Below, in pieces: positions 16,472 to 29,092 of a DNA stretch of 64,000 nt. Numbering within the stretch: the first letter of the stretch is position 1; the number at the start of each line of letters is the position of its first letter. Source of the DNA: an uncultured Prevotellaceae bacterium (lineage in GTDB: Bacteria > Bacteroidota > Bacteroidia > Bacteroidales > Bacteroidaceae); the NCBI GenBank assembly GCA_902761905.1, contig CACWMK010000005.1:1-64000 (forward strand). Direction: 5' to 3'. Under the pieces are notes generated by a model that saw nothing but the letters and a program-made list of their open reading frames with translations, had not been told where the DNA came from and did no database searches. Position numbers and translations under genes: made by a program.

Positions 16472-16509
16472 ATCCATGGGGAACAGATCAAAGAACCGTC
16501 CCCCTGGAT
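16472..16509. repeat. REP-like inverted repeat
   Basis: ATCCATGGGGA (16472-16482) pairs with TCCCCCTGGAT (16499-16509), one mismatch, around AACAGATCAAAGAACCG. It lies just downstream of the peptide gene. GGGGAC...GTCCCC strings of this sort are often parts of REP elements. The rest of 16316-16524 shows nothing I can name. Confidence 0.55.
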
Positions 16510-16524
16510 CTCACCGATCCGTTT

Positions 16525-16659
16525 TTACCAGCCTTCAGTCACCTCTTCGTCTATCAGAGTATCGTTCATGCCGTTGGCGCCTACGCTTCCGGCCAGAATC
16601 TGGCAATGCTGCTGAATCTCCACAACAGCCATCTCAGGCTTCATATATTCTTTCTTCAT
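16525..16659 (-). CDS. 44-residue peptide gene after bspA-like gene
   Basis: ATG at 16657-16659, stop at 16525-16527. The product starts MKKEYMKPEMAVVEIQQ, has a central QILAGSVGANG and ends DEEVTEGW. It has no signal peptide or membrane segment. The pattern (MKK-Y-KPE-xVV-x-I, then LLAGS-like, then an acidic end with Trp) resembles short Prevotella proteins I have seen before beside surface-protein genes; no function is known to me. It starts 36 nt after the bspA-like stop on the same strand and shares its transcript. Coding status rests on the codon pattern and the family resemblance. Confidence 0.6.
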   Translation of the reverse strand: MKKEYMKPEMAVVEIQQHCQILAGSVGANGMNDTLIDEEVTEGW

Positions 16660-16694
16660 ATTATTTCTGCAATTTAATGTTTAATCTTTAATGT

Positions 16695-18389
16695 TTAATA
16701 AAGAACGACCTTCTTTCCGTTCACAATGTAGAGACCCTTTGTGGGATTCACCACGCGGCGACCCTGCAGGTCGTAGTATTCGCCTCTTACATCTTCCATC
16801 TTACCTCTTACCTCGTTTATGTTCGTCGTATTGCCGTCGAAGCCGAAGAATCCGCGGGCGAGTGCACCGTCATACGTCAGGTAAGCCTTGTTGGCACCGA
16901 TGGTTCCGTCGGCTTTCAGCTTGTAGAAGCCTATACCAGTCCCGTCTTTCTTGTTCAGTACGTAATAGTTATTTGCGCCGGTGGTGTTGATACTGGTCAT
17001 CGTACCCTGCAGGCTGTTGCCCGAGTAGTTGTCGTCGCTGGCCGTAGCGTTTACCCCCAGGATAATGCTGTTCGACGTGCCCTTCAGCACCACGCCCTCG
17101 CCCTTGGTCACGATGCGGTCCGTGATTTCGTTCATCGCGAGCGTCGTGCCGGAGAGCGCTACCTTGAACACCTGCGTCCCTGTGGGGGCAATCAAGTGCT
17201 TATACTCGTTGTAGTACGTAGCCCAGAACTCGCCCGTTTCTCCCTCGTTGGCCGTCACTTTCACCTTGTTCAGATAGCCGTCGTCGCCCGTGTTGGCGTG
17301 GGTACCATTCGATGTCCCGTCCCAGTTGGGCAGGTTTGTGCAGTCGGTGAACATACTGTTGGCGCTAGTCGCAACGCCCCAACCGGCACCCACGAAGATG
17401 GCCGTCAGCTTCGAGCAGCCGTTGAACATGCTACCCATCTTAGTGTCATTCCCCGTGTTAAAACTACTGATGTCGAGCGTTTGCAGCCCCGTGCAATTTT
17501 GGAACATATTCCTCATGTCGGTGACGCTGGACGTGTTCAAGTCGCTGAGGTCGAGCGATTGCAGCCCCGTGCACCCTTGAAACATATAGGTCATGGTGGT
17601 GACGCCGGACGTGTTCAAGCCGCTGAAGTTAACCGATTTCAGCCCCGTGCAAGCACTGAACATATAGCTCATATTGGTGACGCTGGATGTGTTAAAGCCG
17701 CTGAGGTCGAGTGTTTGCAGACCCGCGCAACCACGGAACATATAACTCATGGTGGTGACGCTGGATGTGTTAAAGCTGCTGAGGTCGAGCGTTCCCAGCC
17801 CCGAGCAATTATAAAACATATAGCTCATGTCGGTGACGCTGGATGTGTTGAAGCTGCTGCCGAAGGTGAGCGTTCCCAGCGACGTGCAATCACGGAACAT
17901 ATTCTGCATGGTAGTGACATTGGCTGTGTTGAAACCGCTAAGGTCAATCGCTCCCAGCGACGTGCAACCACGGAACATATTGTTCATATTGGTGACGCTG
18001 GATGTGTTGAAGCCGCTGAGATCGACTGTTTCCAGCTTCGAGCAATTCTGGAACATATTCTCCATGGTATTGACATTTGTCGTATTGATGGTCCCAAGAC
18101 CTGTGACAGAGGTCAGTTTAGAGCAGCTAGCGAACAAACCTTTAAGTGCGTCTCCAGCGAAGTTCTCGCATGATGCATCCACAGTAATGGTCTCAACAAA
18201 GGCTTTAAAGCCACTCGCCTGCTGCCACATCGTTCCGATAAAATAGGGCTTGTCGCTATAGTCGGCTTCGTTGGCGCTGTACTTCAGAGTAGCCGCCGTG
18301 CCGTTCACTTCAAGGTAAAGGCGTTGCGCCCACGCGCCCGTCACTGCCGTCATGAGCAGCACGAGCAATGAAAGTAGTTTTTGTTTCAT
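16695..18389 (-). CDS. BspA-like leucine-rich-repeat surface protein (DUF285)
   Basis: A secreted surface protein. I start it at ATG 18387-18389 (MKQKLLSLLVLLMTAVTGAWA, signal peptide); the open frame continues upstream without a plausible start. After about 100 residues come nine 26-residue BspA/DUF285 repeats of type SSVTNMSYMFxxCxGLxTLDLSGFNT (78-bp DNA repeats, about 17440-18120) and one degenerate copy. A beta-rich region follows. The end YDLQGRRV...KGLYIVNGKKVV is the Prevotella-type C-terminal tail, probably a sorting signal of the type IX system. Related BspA proteins bind host proteins or other bacteria. The regulator gene upstream on the same strand and the peptide gene downstream form one locus. 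Confidence 0.85.
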   Translation of the reverse strand: MKQKLLSLLVLLMTAVTGAWAQRLYLEVNGTAATLKYSANEADYSDKPYFIGTMWQQASGFKAFVETITVDASCENFAGDALKGLFASCSKLTSVTGLGTINTTNVNTMENMFQNCSKLETVDLSGFNTSSVTNMNNMFRGCTSLGAIDLSGFNTANVTTMQNMFRDCTSLGTLTFGSSFNTSSVTDMSYMFYNCSGLGTLDLSSFNTSSVTTMSYMFRGCAGLQTLDLSGFNTSSVTNMSYMFSACTGLKSVNFSGLNTSGVTTMTYMFQGCTGLQSLDLSDLNTSSVTDMRNMFQNCTGLQTLDISSFNTGNDTKMGSMFNGCSKLTAIFVGAGWGVATSANSMFTDCTNLPNWDGTSNGTHANTGDDGYLNKVKVTANEGETGEFWATYYNEYKHLIAPTGTQVFKVALSGTTLAMNEITDRIVTKGEGVVLKGTSNSIILGVNATASDDNYSGNSLQGTMTSINTTGANNYYVLNKKDGTGIGFYKLKADGTIGANKAYLTYDGALARGFFGFDGNTTNINEVRGKMEDVRGEYYDLQGRRVVNPTKGLYIVNGKKVVLY

Positions 18390-18473
18390 ACTTGTTTTGA
18401 TTTTAGTGAATAAATAATGTATTATAATTGTAAATTCAATTCTTCTCTGTTTCAACTTTCGCAGCTCGCGCCG

Positions 18474-18500
18474 TTGTCGGAGGCACAAGCCTCCGAACAA
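18474..18500 (-). promoter_or_regulatory. Stem-loop in the bspA-like 5' region
   Basis: CGGAGGC (18476-18484 region) pairs with GCCTCCG around ACAA, extended by TTG/CAA on both sides. It lies about 90 nt upstream of the bspA-like start and would be in its leader. Confidence 0.5.
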
Positions 18501-18536
18501 CAACATGACTACGAGCATAATTGCACACAACTGTTC

Positions 18537-18568
18537 TGTAACGACATTACATAACAATTATCGTTACA
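18537..18568. promoter_or_regulatory. Inverted repeat TGTAACGA-N16-TCGTTACA
   Basis: Perfect 8-bp arms at 18537-18544 and 18561-18568 upstream of the bspA-like gene; a possible operator. Confidence 0.45.
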
Positions 18569-18574
18569 AAATTA

Positions 18575-18608
18575 GAAAAAAAATGTCTTTGCTGCAATAG
18601 CAAAGACA
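18575..18608 (-). terminator. Terminator of the TPR/AraC regulator gene
   Basis: On the minus strand a perfect 10-bp stem (18584-18593 with 18599-18608) is followed by eight T. Confidence 0.8.
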
Positions 18609-18664
18609 AGATTGATAGGGTTTTCGAACAAGGTTGAAAGCCAAACAGACAAGATTGATAGTCT
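18605..18664. promoter_or_regulatory. 15-bp direct repeat AGACAAGATTGATAG
   Basis: Two exact copies at 18605-18619 and 18650-18664, starts 45 nt apart, lie between the regulator gene and the bspA-like gene. AraC-family proteins often bind direct repeats, so this is a candidate operator. The first copy overlaps the terminator stem. Confidence 0.5.
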
Positions 18665-18691
18665 GACAGACAAAAACGAAAGTCGACTGGG

Positions 18692-20347
18692 TCAAATAGT
18701 AGTGTCAGATTTGGTGGCTCCAGTACGGAAATCTGTGGGCGACATGCCGTAATGCTGACGGAAGCGATCGCTGAAGTAGGCGCTACTGCCGAAACCGCTG
18801 TCGGCGGCAATCTGTGTGATGGGGCGATCTGGCTCGTCTACCAACAGGTGGGCTGCATACTCCAAACGCAACTGCAGTATATACTTGTTGAGCTTGAGAT
18901 AATCGCTGCCCTTAGAGAATACGGCGCCCACTCGCTCCTTCGATAGTTGAAAACGATCCATGATGGTCTGGCGATCGAAACTGGGATCGAGGAAAAGTCG
19001 CTCGTGCATCACAACCTCGTTGATATGCAAGAACAGCTGTTCGTCGGTGAGACCTTTTAGGTCGGTGGGGGGGGCACTTTTTGATGCCTGCTCCCATTTC
19101 TCGTCCCAATACTTCTGCTTGTAATTGATAGCCTCGGTAATCTGGGCGGCAAGCAACTGGTTCTTGCGGCTGATGATGCGGTTCTTGCGTATGATGATGA
19201 CGGCAAGGACTATGACGCCGATGAGAACGGCAAGCACACTGAACAGCAGGTAGCGCTGACGAGTGTTCTCGGCCTGTTGCTCTATGATGGTTTGCTCCTG
19301 CTCCTTTTCATGATATATGGCGGCCAACTCTTGAGCGGTGTTCTTAGCCTTGCGGCTCTTCAGTGTGTCCTGTATCTCGAGCACCTGTTCGTAGAGTGTG
19401 GCGGCCTGACTGTATCGGCCCATCTTGCGATACACCTCGGCCAGACCCCATTTGGTGGTGTTCATCATCTCGCCCAGGGTGTCGCCCTGCTGGCGCACAC
19501 GGTCGATCAGGTCGTTATAGATGGCGGCAGCCTCCTGATAGCGGCCGCGCTTCTTCATATAGTCAACGATAAAATAGTCGCGAGTATGATTGCCCTCGTA
19601 CTGCACGGCTTTCCAGGCTTCGTAGATCGAATCGGCCTGCTGATAGTACTTGGCTTGCAAGCGGCCAGAGGCCGAACGGCCCATCTGGGCCAGTACAGAT
19701 GCCATCTTGGCCAGCGCCATGCGGCGGTCTATCAGCTGCTGGTTAGGAGCTGCCCCCCAGCGCGTACCCTCCATAGTGAGCTGTAGGTTGCGCTCGTTGG
19801 TCTTCAGCGCATTGTCATAGTCATTCATCGCGCCATACATGCTGGCTAGCATATTCAGGTAGCCATGTATCAGGTGGTCGGTATTCTCGCGGTCGGTCTT
19901 CGCCATCATGTCGATGCCTTTGTTCACGCCATAGATTCCCTTGTCGCGGCTGCCCTCGTAGAATAGGTTCTGGCCCATTGCGATGTGTGCCAGCGACTGA
20001 TAGTAGACGTTGCCCGTCTGCTCGGCCAGATCGTGTAATTGCTGCAGCCACATGTGCTGCTCGGCCTTGTGGCCAGAAAGTTCGCTGGTGTTGCAGAGGC
20101 AGTTGAGCACGTTCAGCCGTTTCTCGTTGTCGGCCTGTACCTCCTTGCTGTCCAGCAGTTGCAGATACAGATTGTAGGCATCGCGAAACTGCATGCAGTT
20201 GTAGAGCGAGTCGGCCGCACTTATGGCCTGACCGAACCCTGCATCAAGCTGACGGCCATCAGCCTCTTTATTGTCATCACAGCCCGCGCATCCTGTCATC
20301 AGGGCTGCTGTCACTATATATATAAATAGGTATAAAGACTTACGCAT
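18692..20347 (-). CDS. Membrane TPR sensor with C-terminal AraC DNA-binding domain
   Basis: A 551-residue one-component regulator. The N-terminus is a lipoprotein-type signal (LMTGC, Cys20). Residues about 40-340 are tetratricopeptide-like helices, outside the inner membrane. A single membrane helix covers 366-386 (YLLFSVLAVLIGVIVLAVIII), then a cytosolic linker and an AraC-type helix-turn-helix (about 450-541, with ITQIAADSGFGSSAYFSDRFR). It should sense an envelope signal through the TPR part and act on DNA directly. The adjacent bspA-like gene on the same strand, with direct repeats between them, is the likely target. The design parallels the partial TPR-SpoIIE protein at 61732. Confidence 0.85.
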   Translation of the reverse strand: MRKSLYLFIYIVTAALMTGCAGCDDNKEADGRQLDAGFGQAISAADSLYNCMQFRDAYNLYLQLLDSKEVQADNEKRLNVLNCLCNTSELSGHKAEQHMWLQQLHDLAEQTGNVYYQSLAHIAMGQNLFYEGSRDKGIYGVNKGIDMMAKTDRENTDHLIHGYLNMLASMYGAMNDYDNALKTNERNLQLTMEGTRWGAAPNQQLIDRRMALAKMASVLAQMGRSASGRLQAKYYQQADSIYEAWKAVQYEGNHTRDYFIVDYMKKRGRYQEAAAIYNDLIDRVRQQGDTLGEMMNTTKWGLAEVYRKMGRYSQAATLYEQVLEIQDTLKSRKAKNTAQELAAIYHEKEQEQTIIEQQAENTRQRYLLFSVLAVLIGVIVLAVIIIRKNRIISRKNQLLAAQITEAINYKQKYWDEKWEQASKSAPPTDLKGLTDEQLFLHINEVVMHERLFLDPSFDRQTIMDRFQLSKERVGAVFSKGSDYLKLNKYILQLRLEYAAHLLVDEPDRPITQIAADSGFGSSAYFSDRFRQHYGMSPTDFRTGATKSDTTI

Positions 20348-20437
20348 AGTTTACGTTTTTGATTATTTACGTTGCAAATTTACAACTTTTTTTTGATACG
20401 GAGAATATTTTGCAAAAAAAACTACGCAACAAACATC

Positions 20438-20512
20438 GAAAAAGGCTCGCTTCACAGCGAACCTTTCCCTTAATTACTTAAAAAACTAAATTAATCAACC
20501 ATAAACCTTAAC
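20438..20512 (-). repeat. Direct repeat copy 2 with stem-loop (possible small RNA)
   Basis: Matches 16236-16315 in the same orientation. The stem is 20443-20451 with 20456-20464; the minus strand continues with UUUUU. A minus-strand TATCTTTGCACC box at 20531-20540 could start an RNA of about 90 nt ending at this terminator, though no TTG stands at -33. The remaining gene-free sequence 20348-20945 holds a tandem repeat, a gene remnant, a terminator and the promoter of the next gene. Confidence 0.6.
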
Positions 20513-20555
20513 CATTAAAATCTTTACTGGTGCAAAGATACATAATATATTCCAA

Positions 20556-20597
20556 ATTCATGTTTAATTATCGATAATTCATGTTTAATTATCGACA
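20556..20597. repeat. 21-bp tandem repeat
   Basis: Two copies of ATTCATGTTTAATTATCGA with a 21-nt period, differing by one base, in an A/T-rich stretch. Confidence 0.65.
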
Positions 20598-20633
20598 ATT
20601 AACGCAAATTATACATCATTTCACTCATTTTAA

Positions 20634-20759
20634 ACATTCTACGAACAAAAAGTAGAATCACTATCGGGTGCACTAATAAAGCAGGGCAAACGTGGAGAAG
20701 TCCTACAGAACCTGCCACGAGGCATCTACATCGTAGATGGTAAGAAGATCATCAAATAG
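20634..20759 (+). pseudogene. Remnant of a Prevotella surface-protein C-terminal tail
   Basis: The frame ending at TAG 20757-20759 reads RGEVLQNLPRGIYIVDGKKIIK, nearly the tail of the GH5 protein in this window ([15 protein letters not shown]). The frame has a stop at 20631-20633 and no start or upstream domain, so only the last 40 or so codons remain. It is followed at once by a strong terminator. This looks like the scar of a deleted exported protein gene. Confidence 0.7.
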
Positions 20760-20768
20760 CCAAACTAT

Positions 20769-20808
20769 AAGCACTCTCCTACAAGAATAGGAGGGTGCTT
20801 CGTTTTTT
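20769..20808 (+). terminator. Terminator after the gene remnant
   Basis: A 12-bp stem with one G-U pair (20769-20780 with 20789-20800), 8-nt loop, then CGTTTTTT. Confidence 0.85.
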
Positions 20809-20889
20809 AATGAGTCTACTAGTATAGATTAAAATATAAAGTAGAATTATTATAAAGTAGCATTATATTCTTAATTTTGCATAAAATAT

Positions 20890-20920
20890 TTGGCTGGGAA
20901 GAGTAAACTGCGTATATTTG
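20890..20920 (+). promoter_or_regulatory. Promoter of the AAA/DUF234 gene
   Basis: TTG (20890-20892), 20 nt, TATATTTG (20913-20920), 25 nt before the ATG. Confidence 0.72.
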
Positions 20921-20945
20921 CGGCACGATATTAATTGCTAAAGAT

Positions 20946-22325
20946 ATGGAGTTTGTTGACAGACAGAAAGAATTCGTCCGATTGCAGGCAGCTCTGAAGA
21001 GAGAGAAGCCTCAGTTCATAGTGGTTTATGGACGCAGACGAATAGGAAAGTCTACACTGATAAAAAAGGTGATGGACTTTGAACGCGGCGACATTTATTT
21101 CTTGGCTGATAAAACCGCAGAACCAAGTCAGCGCCAACTATTCTCATCACTTATAGACATGAGTATCGAAGGCTTCAGCATGGCAAACTATCCTAATTGG
21201 GAATCGCTGTTGCTAAGCATAAACAGATCGATTGACCATCGCATAACCGTGTGCCTGGACGAATTTCCATATCTAGTTAAGAGTTGTCCTGCCCTACCAT
21301 CAATATTACAGAGACTGATTGACGACAAAAAACTGAAATATGATCTGATAATCTGCGGATCATCGCAACAGATGATGCAAGGATTTGTGCTAGATAGTAC
21401 AGAGCCCCTATATGGTCGCGCTGATGAAATAATGAAAATGAAACCTATTGCCCCATCTTTTATCGGCGAGGCGTTAGGTTGTGATGCGGAACAGGCTGTA
21501 AGAGAATATGCCGTATGGGGCGGTGTACCAAGATACTGGGAACTACGCGAAAACTATGGCAGTCTACACGAAGCAATAGAAAACCTGATGCTGACATCTG
21601 AAGGAACACTTTATGATGAGCCATCAAGACTGCTGCAGGATGAAATGCGCGATACAGTACAAGCATCATCTATACTGTCATATATAGGTAATGGAGCAAA
21701 CAAACTATCTGAAATTGCAGCTCGGGCAGAGAAACAGGCTACGGATATTACTCCTCATTTGTCGCGACTGCGCGAACTTGGCTTTATAAACAAAGAGGTA
21801 CCATTTGGCGAGAGCGAAAAGAAAAGCAAAAAGGGGTTGTATCACATTTCCGACCCTCTGCTGTGTTTCCACTATCGATATGTATTACCTTATCGTTCAC
21901 TAATAGAGTTAGATAATAGTGGGGCTGTATTGGATGTTTTCAGAAAATCAGAGAACGAATATGTTAGCCAGGTTTGGGAAGAACTATGTCGAAACTATAT
22001 CAGTTCGCATGGTGTAAATGGCATTCTATACAAACTAGCATCTCGCTGGTGGGGCAGTTATTATGACAAAGAGAAAGAAGATTTTATCCCCGTTGAGCTT
22101 GATGTTGTAGCCGAATCGTTTGATGGCAAGCACCTGTTCATAGGCGAATGCAAATGGCAAGAGCACATAGATGCAAGCGAGGAATTATCACGACTACAAA
22201 AGATAGCAAAGGGACTACCTTATGCCAAAGGCCACGAAATACACTATGGACTATTCTTAAAAAATAAGCCAAAGAATACAGAAGCGGCAAGGATATACTA
22301 TCCTGCTGAAATAATGGAGAAATAA
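20946..22325 (+). CDS. AAA ATPase with C-terminal DUF234 nuclease-like domain
   Basis: A 459-residue archaeal-type ATPase. Walker A is VVYGRRRIGKSTL (about 27-39), Walker B VCLDEFPYLV (about 101-110). A winged-helix-like segment (IAARAEKQATDITPHLSRLRELGFI) follows at about 256-280. The C-terminal domain ends with ELDVVAESFDGKHLFIGECKW, the E/D...ECK pattern of the PD-(D/E)xK nuclease fold found in DUF234. Function of the family is unsettled. It has its own promoter. It differs clearly from the ATPase at 11800, which lacks the nuclease-like part. The two mark the edges of the accessory stretch. Confidence 0.82.
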   Translation: MEFVDRQKEFVRLQAALKREKPQFIVVYGRRRIGKSTLIKKVMDFERGDIYFLADKTAEPSQRQLFSSLIDMSIEGFSMANYPNWESLLLSINRSIDHRITVCLDEFPYLVKSCPALPSILQRLIDDKKLKYDLIICGSSQQMMQGFVLDSTEPLYGRADEIMKMKPIAPSFIGEALGCDAEQAVREYAVWGGVPRYWELRENYGSLHEAIENLMLTSEGTLYDEPSRLLQDEMRDTVQASSILSYIGNGANKLSEIAARAEKQATDITPHLSRLRELGFINKEVPFGESEKKSKKGLYHISDPLLCFHYRYVLPYRSLIELDNSGAVLDVFRKSENEYVSQVWEELCRNYISSHGVNGILYKLASRWWGSYYDKEKEDFIPVELDVVAESFDGKHLFIGECKWQEHIDASEELSRLQKIAKGLPYAKGHEIHYGLFLKNKPKNTEAARIYYPAEIMEK

Positions 22326-22351
22326 CAATATAATAATACACTATACTGATA

Positions 22352-23998
22352 ATGAAACCAGATTATAGACATATTGTGCTGCTTATGGCGGTGGTTGTAG
22401 GGTTGCTGACTTCTGGCGGAGTCAGGGCTGAGGAACTTGCGATAAAGCAGCCGATCACTATAGGACTTGACGCCAACTATGCGCCACTGCAGTCGGTGGG
22501 CAGAGATGGCATACCTCGTGGATACGACGTAGACTTTACCCGTGCACTGATGTCGCGACTGGGCATACAGTTCTATTACTCGCCCAACCTGTGGGCAAAG
22601 GTGGCTACAGATGTGCTTAACGGCACTACCGACCTGGCGATGATGGTGTATTCGCCATATCGCAAGGACTCGATATTCTACTCGCGCCCGATTTTCCGCC
22701 TGTATTATCAGGTGGTTTACCGCAAGGCAGAATATAGCAGCTTCGACTTTCGCGACATCAAGGGAAAGACGATAGCATTTCTGAACTCGCGCCACATAGG
22801 CGATCAGGTAAAGAAAGACGGCGGTATAGGAGTTCACGTATACGATCTGACTGAGGCTTTTAACGATCTGGCTGCGGGCAAGTACGATGCTGTGGTCTGC
22901 TACCGCTATCAGGCCAAGTACTACATAGAGCATTATCACCTGAGCCAGCTGCAGGCCGAAGAGATAAGCATACAGCCACGCGAATACTGCTACGTGAGCC
23001 ACAACAAGGCACTGATAGACACCATCAGCAGCGAAATAGAGAAGATGGAGGCCGAAGGACTGATAGACCAGATATACGGCGAAGACGTGAAACAGCTTGT
23101 TGAAACCAAGGTCCCAGAGTGGGTTTGGTATATGTTTGTGGGCTTGGGGGTGCTGTTCATCACCTTATACATATTTATATTAAATAAGTCGCGCCGCAAA
23201 CTGGAGCTTGCCAACGCTATGCTCGAGACCAACTATAACATACTGGAGATGAGCCACATGGAACTGGAGGAGACCAACCGCCAGTTGATAGCAGCAACAG
23301 CCAAAGCCGAGGAATCGTCGAAGATGAAGACCAACTTCATCCAACAGATATCGCACGAGATACGTACTCCTCTGAACATCCTGAGTGGTTTTACACAGAT
23401 AATCACCACCCCAGGAATGGAACTGAAAGCCGAAGAAAAGGCTAACATCACGCAAGGCATTGTGGAAAACACTGAGCGCATAACCAGTCTGGTAAACAAG
23501 ATGCTGGAACTGAGTGAGGCAGGAAGCCGCAACGTGATAGAGCGCAACGACACCACCACAGCCGCACACATAGTGAACGATACCGTCAGAACGTGTTGCT
23601 TAGAAGAAGTAAAAGACATTAATCTTGAACTCGACATAGAGCCAGCTGCAGAGACTATAAGCATCAATACCGATATTAACTCGGCAGTCCGCGCACTGTC
23701 GCTGCTAATAGACAACGCTCAGAAGTTTACTGCAAACACAGCAGACAGACAAATAAAGATAAGCGCTAAGGTAAATACCGACAACGTAGAAATAGCAGTG
23801 GCCGACAACGGCATAGGCATACCAAAGGAAGAGGCCGAGCACATATTCGAAGAGTTTGTGCAGCTGGACGAGTTCTACGAAGGCACAGGTATCGGACTGA
23901 CTATTGCCCGAAGTCTGGCCCAGCGCTTAGGCGGCGATATCACACTCGACACAAGTTACAGCCCAGGCGCCAGGTTTGTACTAACTCTGCCCATGTAA
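22352..23998 (+). CDS. Histidine kinase with periplasmic solute-binding sensor domain
   Basis: A 548-residue membrane kinase. After a signal peptide/anchor (1-26) comes a family 3 solute-binding domain (about 30-245: QPITIGLDANYAPLQSV, GYDVDFTRALMSRLG), then one membrane helix (about 256-276), a coiled-coil linker, HisKA with FIQQISHEIRTP (His about 335) and HATPase with DNGIGIPKEEAEHIFEEF and GTGIGLTIARS. The sensor type normally binds amino acids or similar small molecules. No receiver domain is attached and no response regulator gene is next to it, so its partner lies elsewhere. It is 26 nt after the AAA/DUF234 gene; the alpha-glucan operon starts 116 nt further on with its own promoter. 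Confidence 0.9.
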   Translation: MKPDYRHIVLLMAVVVGLLTSGGVRAEELAIKQPITIGLDANYAPLQSVGRDGIPRGYDVDFTRALMSRLGIQFYYSPNLWAKVATDVLNGTTDLAMMVYSPYRKDSIFYSRPIFRLYYQVVYRKAEYSSFDFRDIKGKTIAFLNSRHIGDQVKKDGGIGVHVYDLTEAFNDLAAGKYDAVVCYRYQAKYYIEHYHLSQLQAEEISIQPREYCYVSHNKALIDTISSEIEKMEAEGLIDQIYGEDVKQLVETKVPEWVWYMFVGLGVLFITLYIFILNKSRRKLELANAMLETNYNILEMSHMELEETNRQLIAATAKAEESSKMKTNFIQQISHEIRTPLNILSGFTQIITTPGMELKAEEKANITQGIVENTERITSLVNKMLELSEAGSRNVIERNDTTTAAHIVNDTVRTCCLEEVKDINLELDIEPAAETISINTDINSAVRALSLLIDNAQKFTANTADRQIKISAKVNTDNVEIAVADNGIGIPKEEAEHIFEEFVQLDEFYEGTGIGLTIARSLAQRLGGDITLDTSYSPGARFVLTLPM

Positions 23999-24049
23999 AA
24001 AGATTGTAAGCCGTGCAATCGTTTGCATCGCTAAACAATAAAATACAAG

Positions 24050-24089
24050 CCCGTTTGGAAACACCGAACGGGTTATTTTCGTACTTTTG
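24050..24089 (+). promoter_or_regulatory. Stem-loop and -7 box before malQ
   Basis: CCCGTTTGG pairs with CCGAACGGG (24050-24072), then TTATTTT: a likely terminator of the kinase gene. TACTTTTG (24082-24089) fits a -7 box 25 nt before malQ, and TTG in the stem could be its -33 with a longer spacer (24 nt). Confidence 0.5.
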
Positions 24090-24114
24090 CCAAAAATAAC
24101 TAAAGACAATTGGT

Positions 24115-29084
<4,970 letters not shown>

Positions 29085-29092
29085 CCATACGA

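Noticed and set aside
17440..18120. Regular 78-bp repeats considered as a CRISPR array
   Set aside because: The repeats are coding, contiguous and lack spacers; they encode the BspA-type units.
17196..18173. A 325-codon repetitive open frame opposite the bspA-like gene
   Set aside because: It is the mirror of the 78-bp leucine-rich-repeat units; no signal peptide or known domain.
18390..18557. Upstream extension of the bspA-like frame
   Set aside because: The extension would place 56 residues before a perfect signal peptide; the ATG at 18389 is the sensible start.
11554..22325. Integrated island using tRNA-Leu as attachment site
   Set aside because: No integrase gene and no second copy of the tRNA 3' end were seen in the window, so the accessory stretch cannot be called an integrated element.
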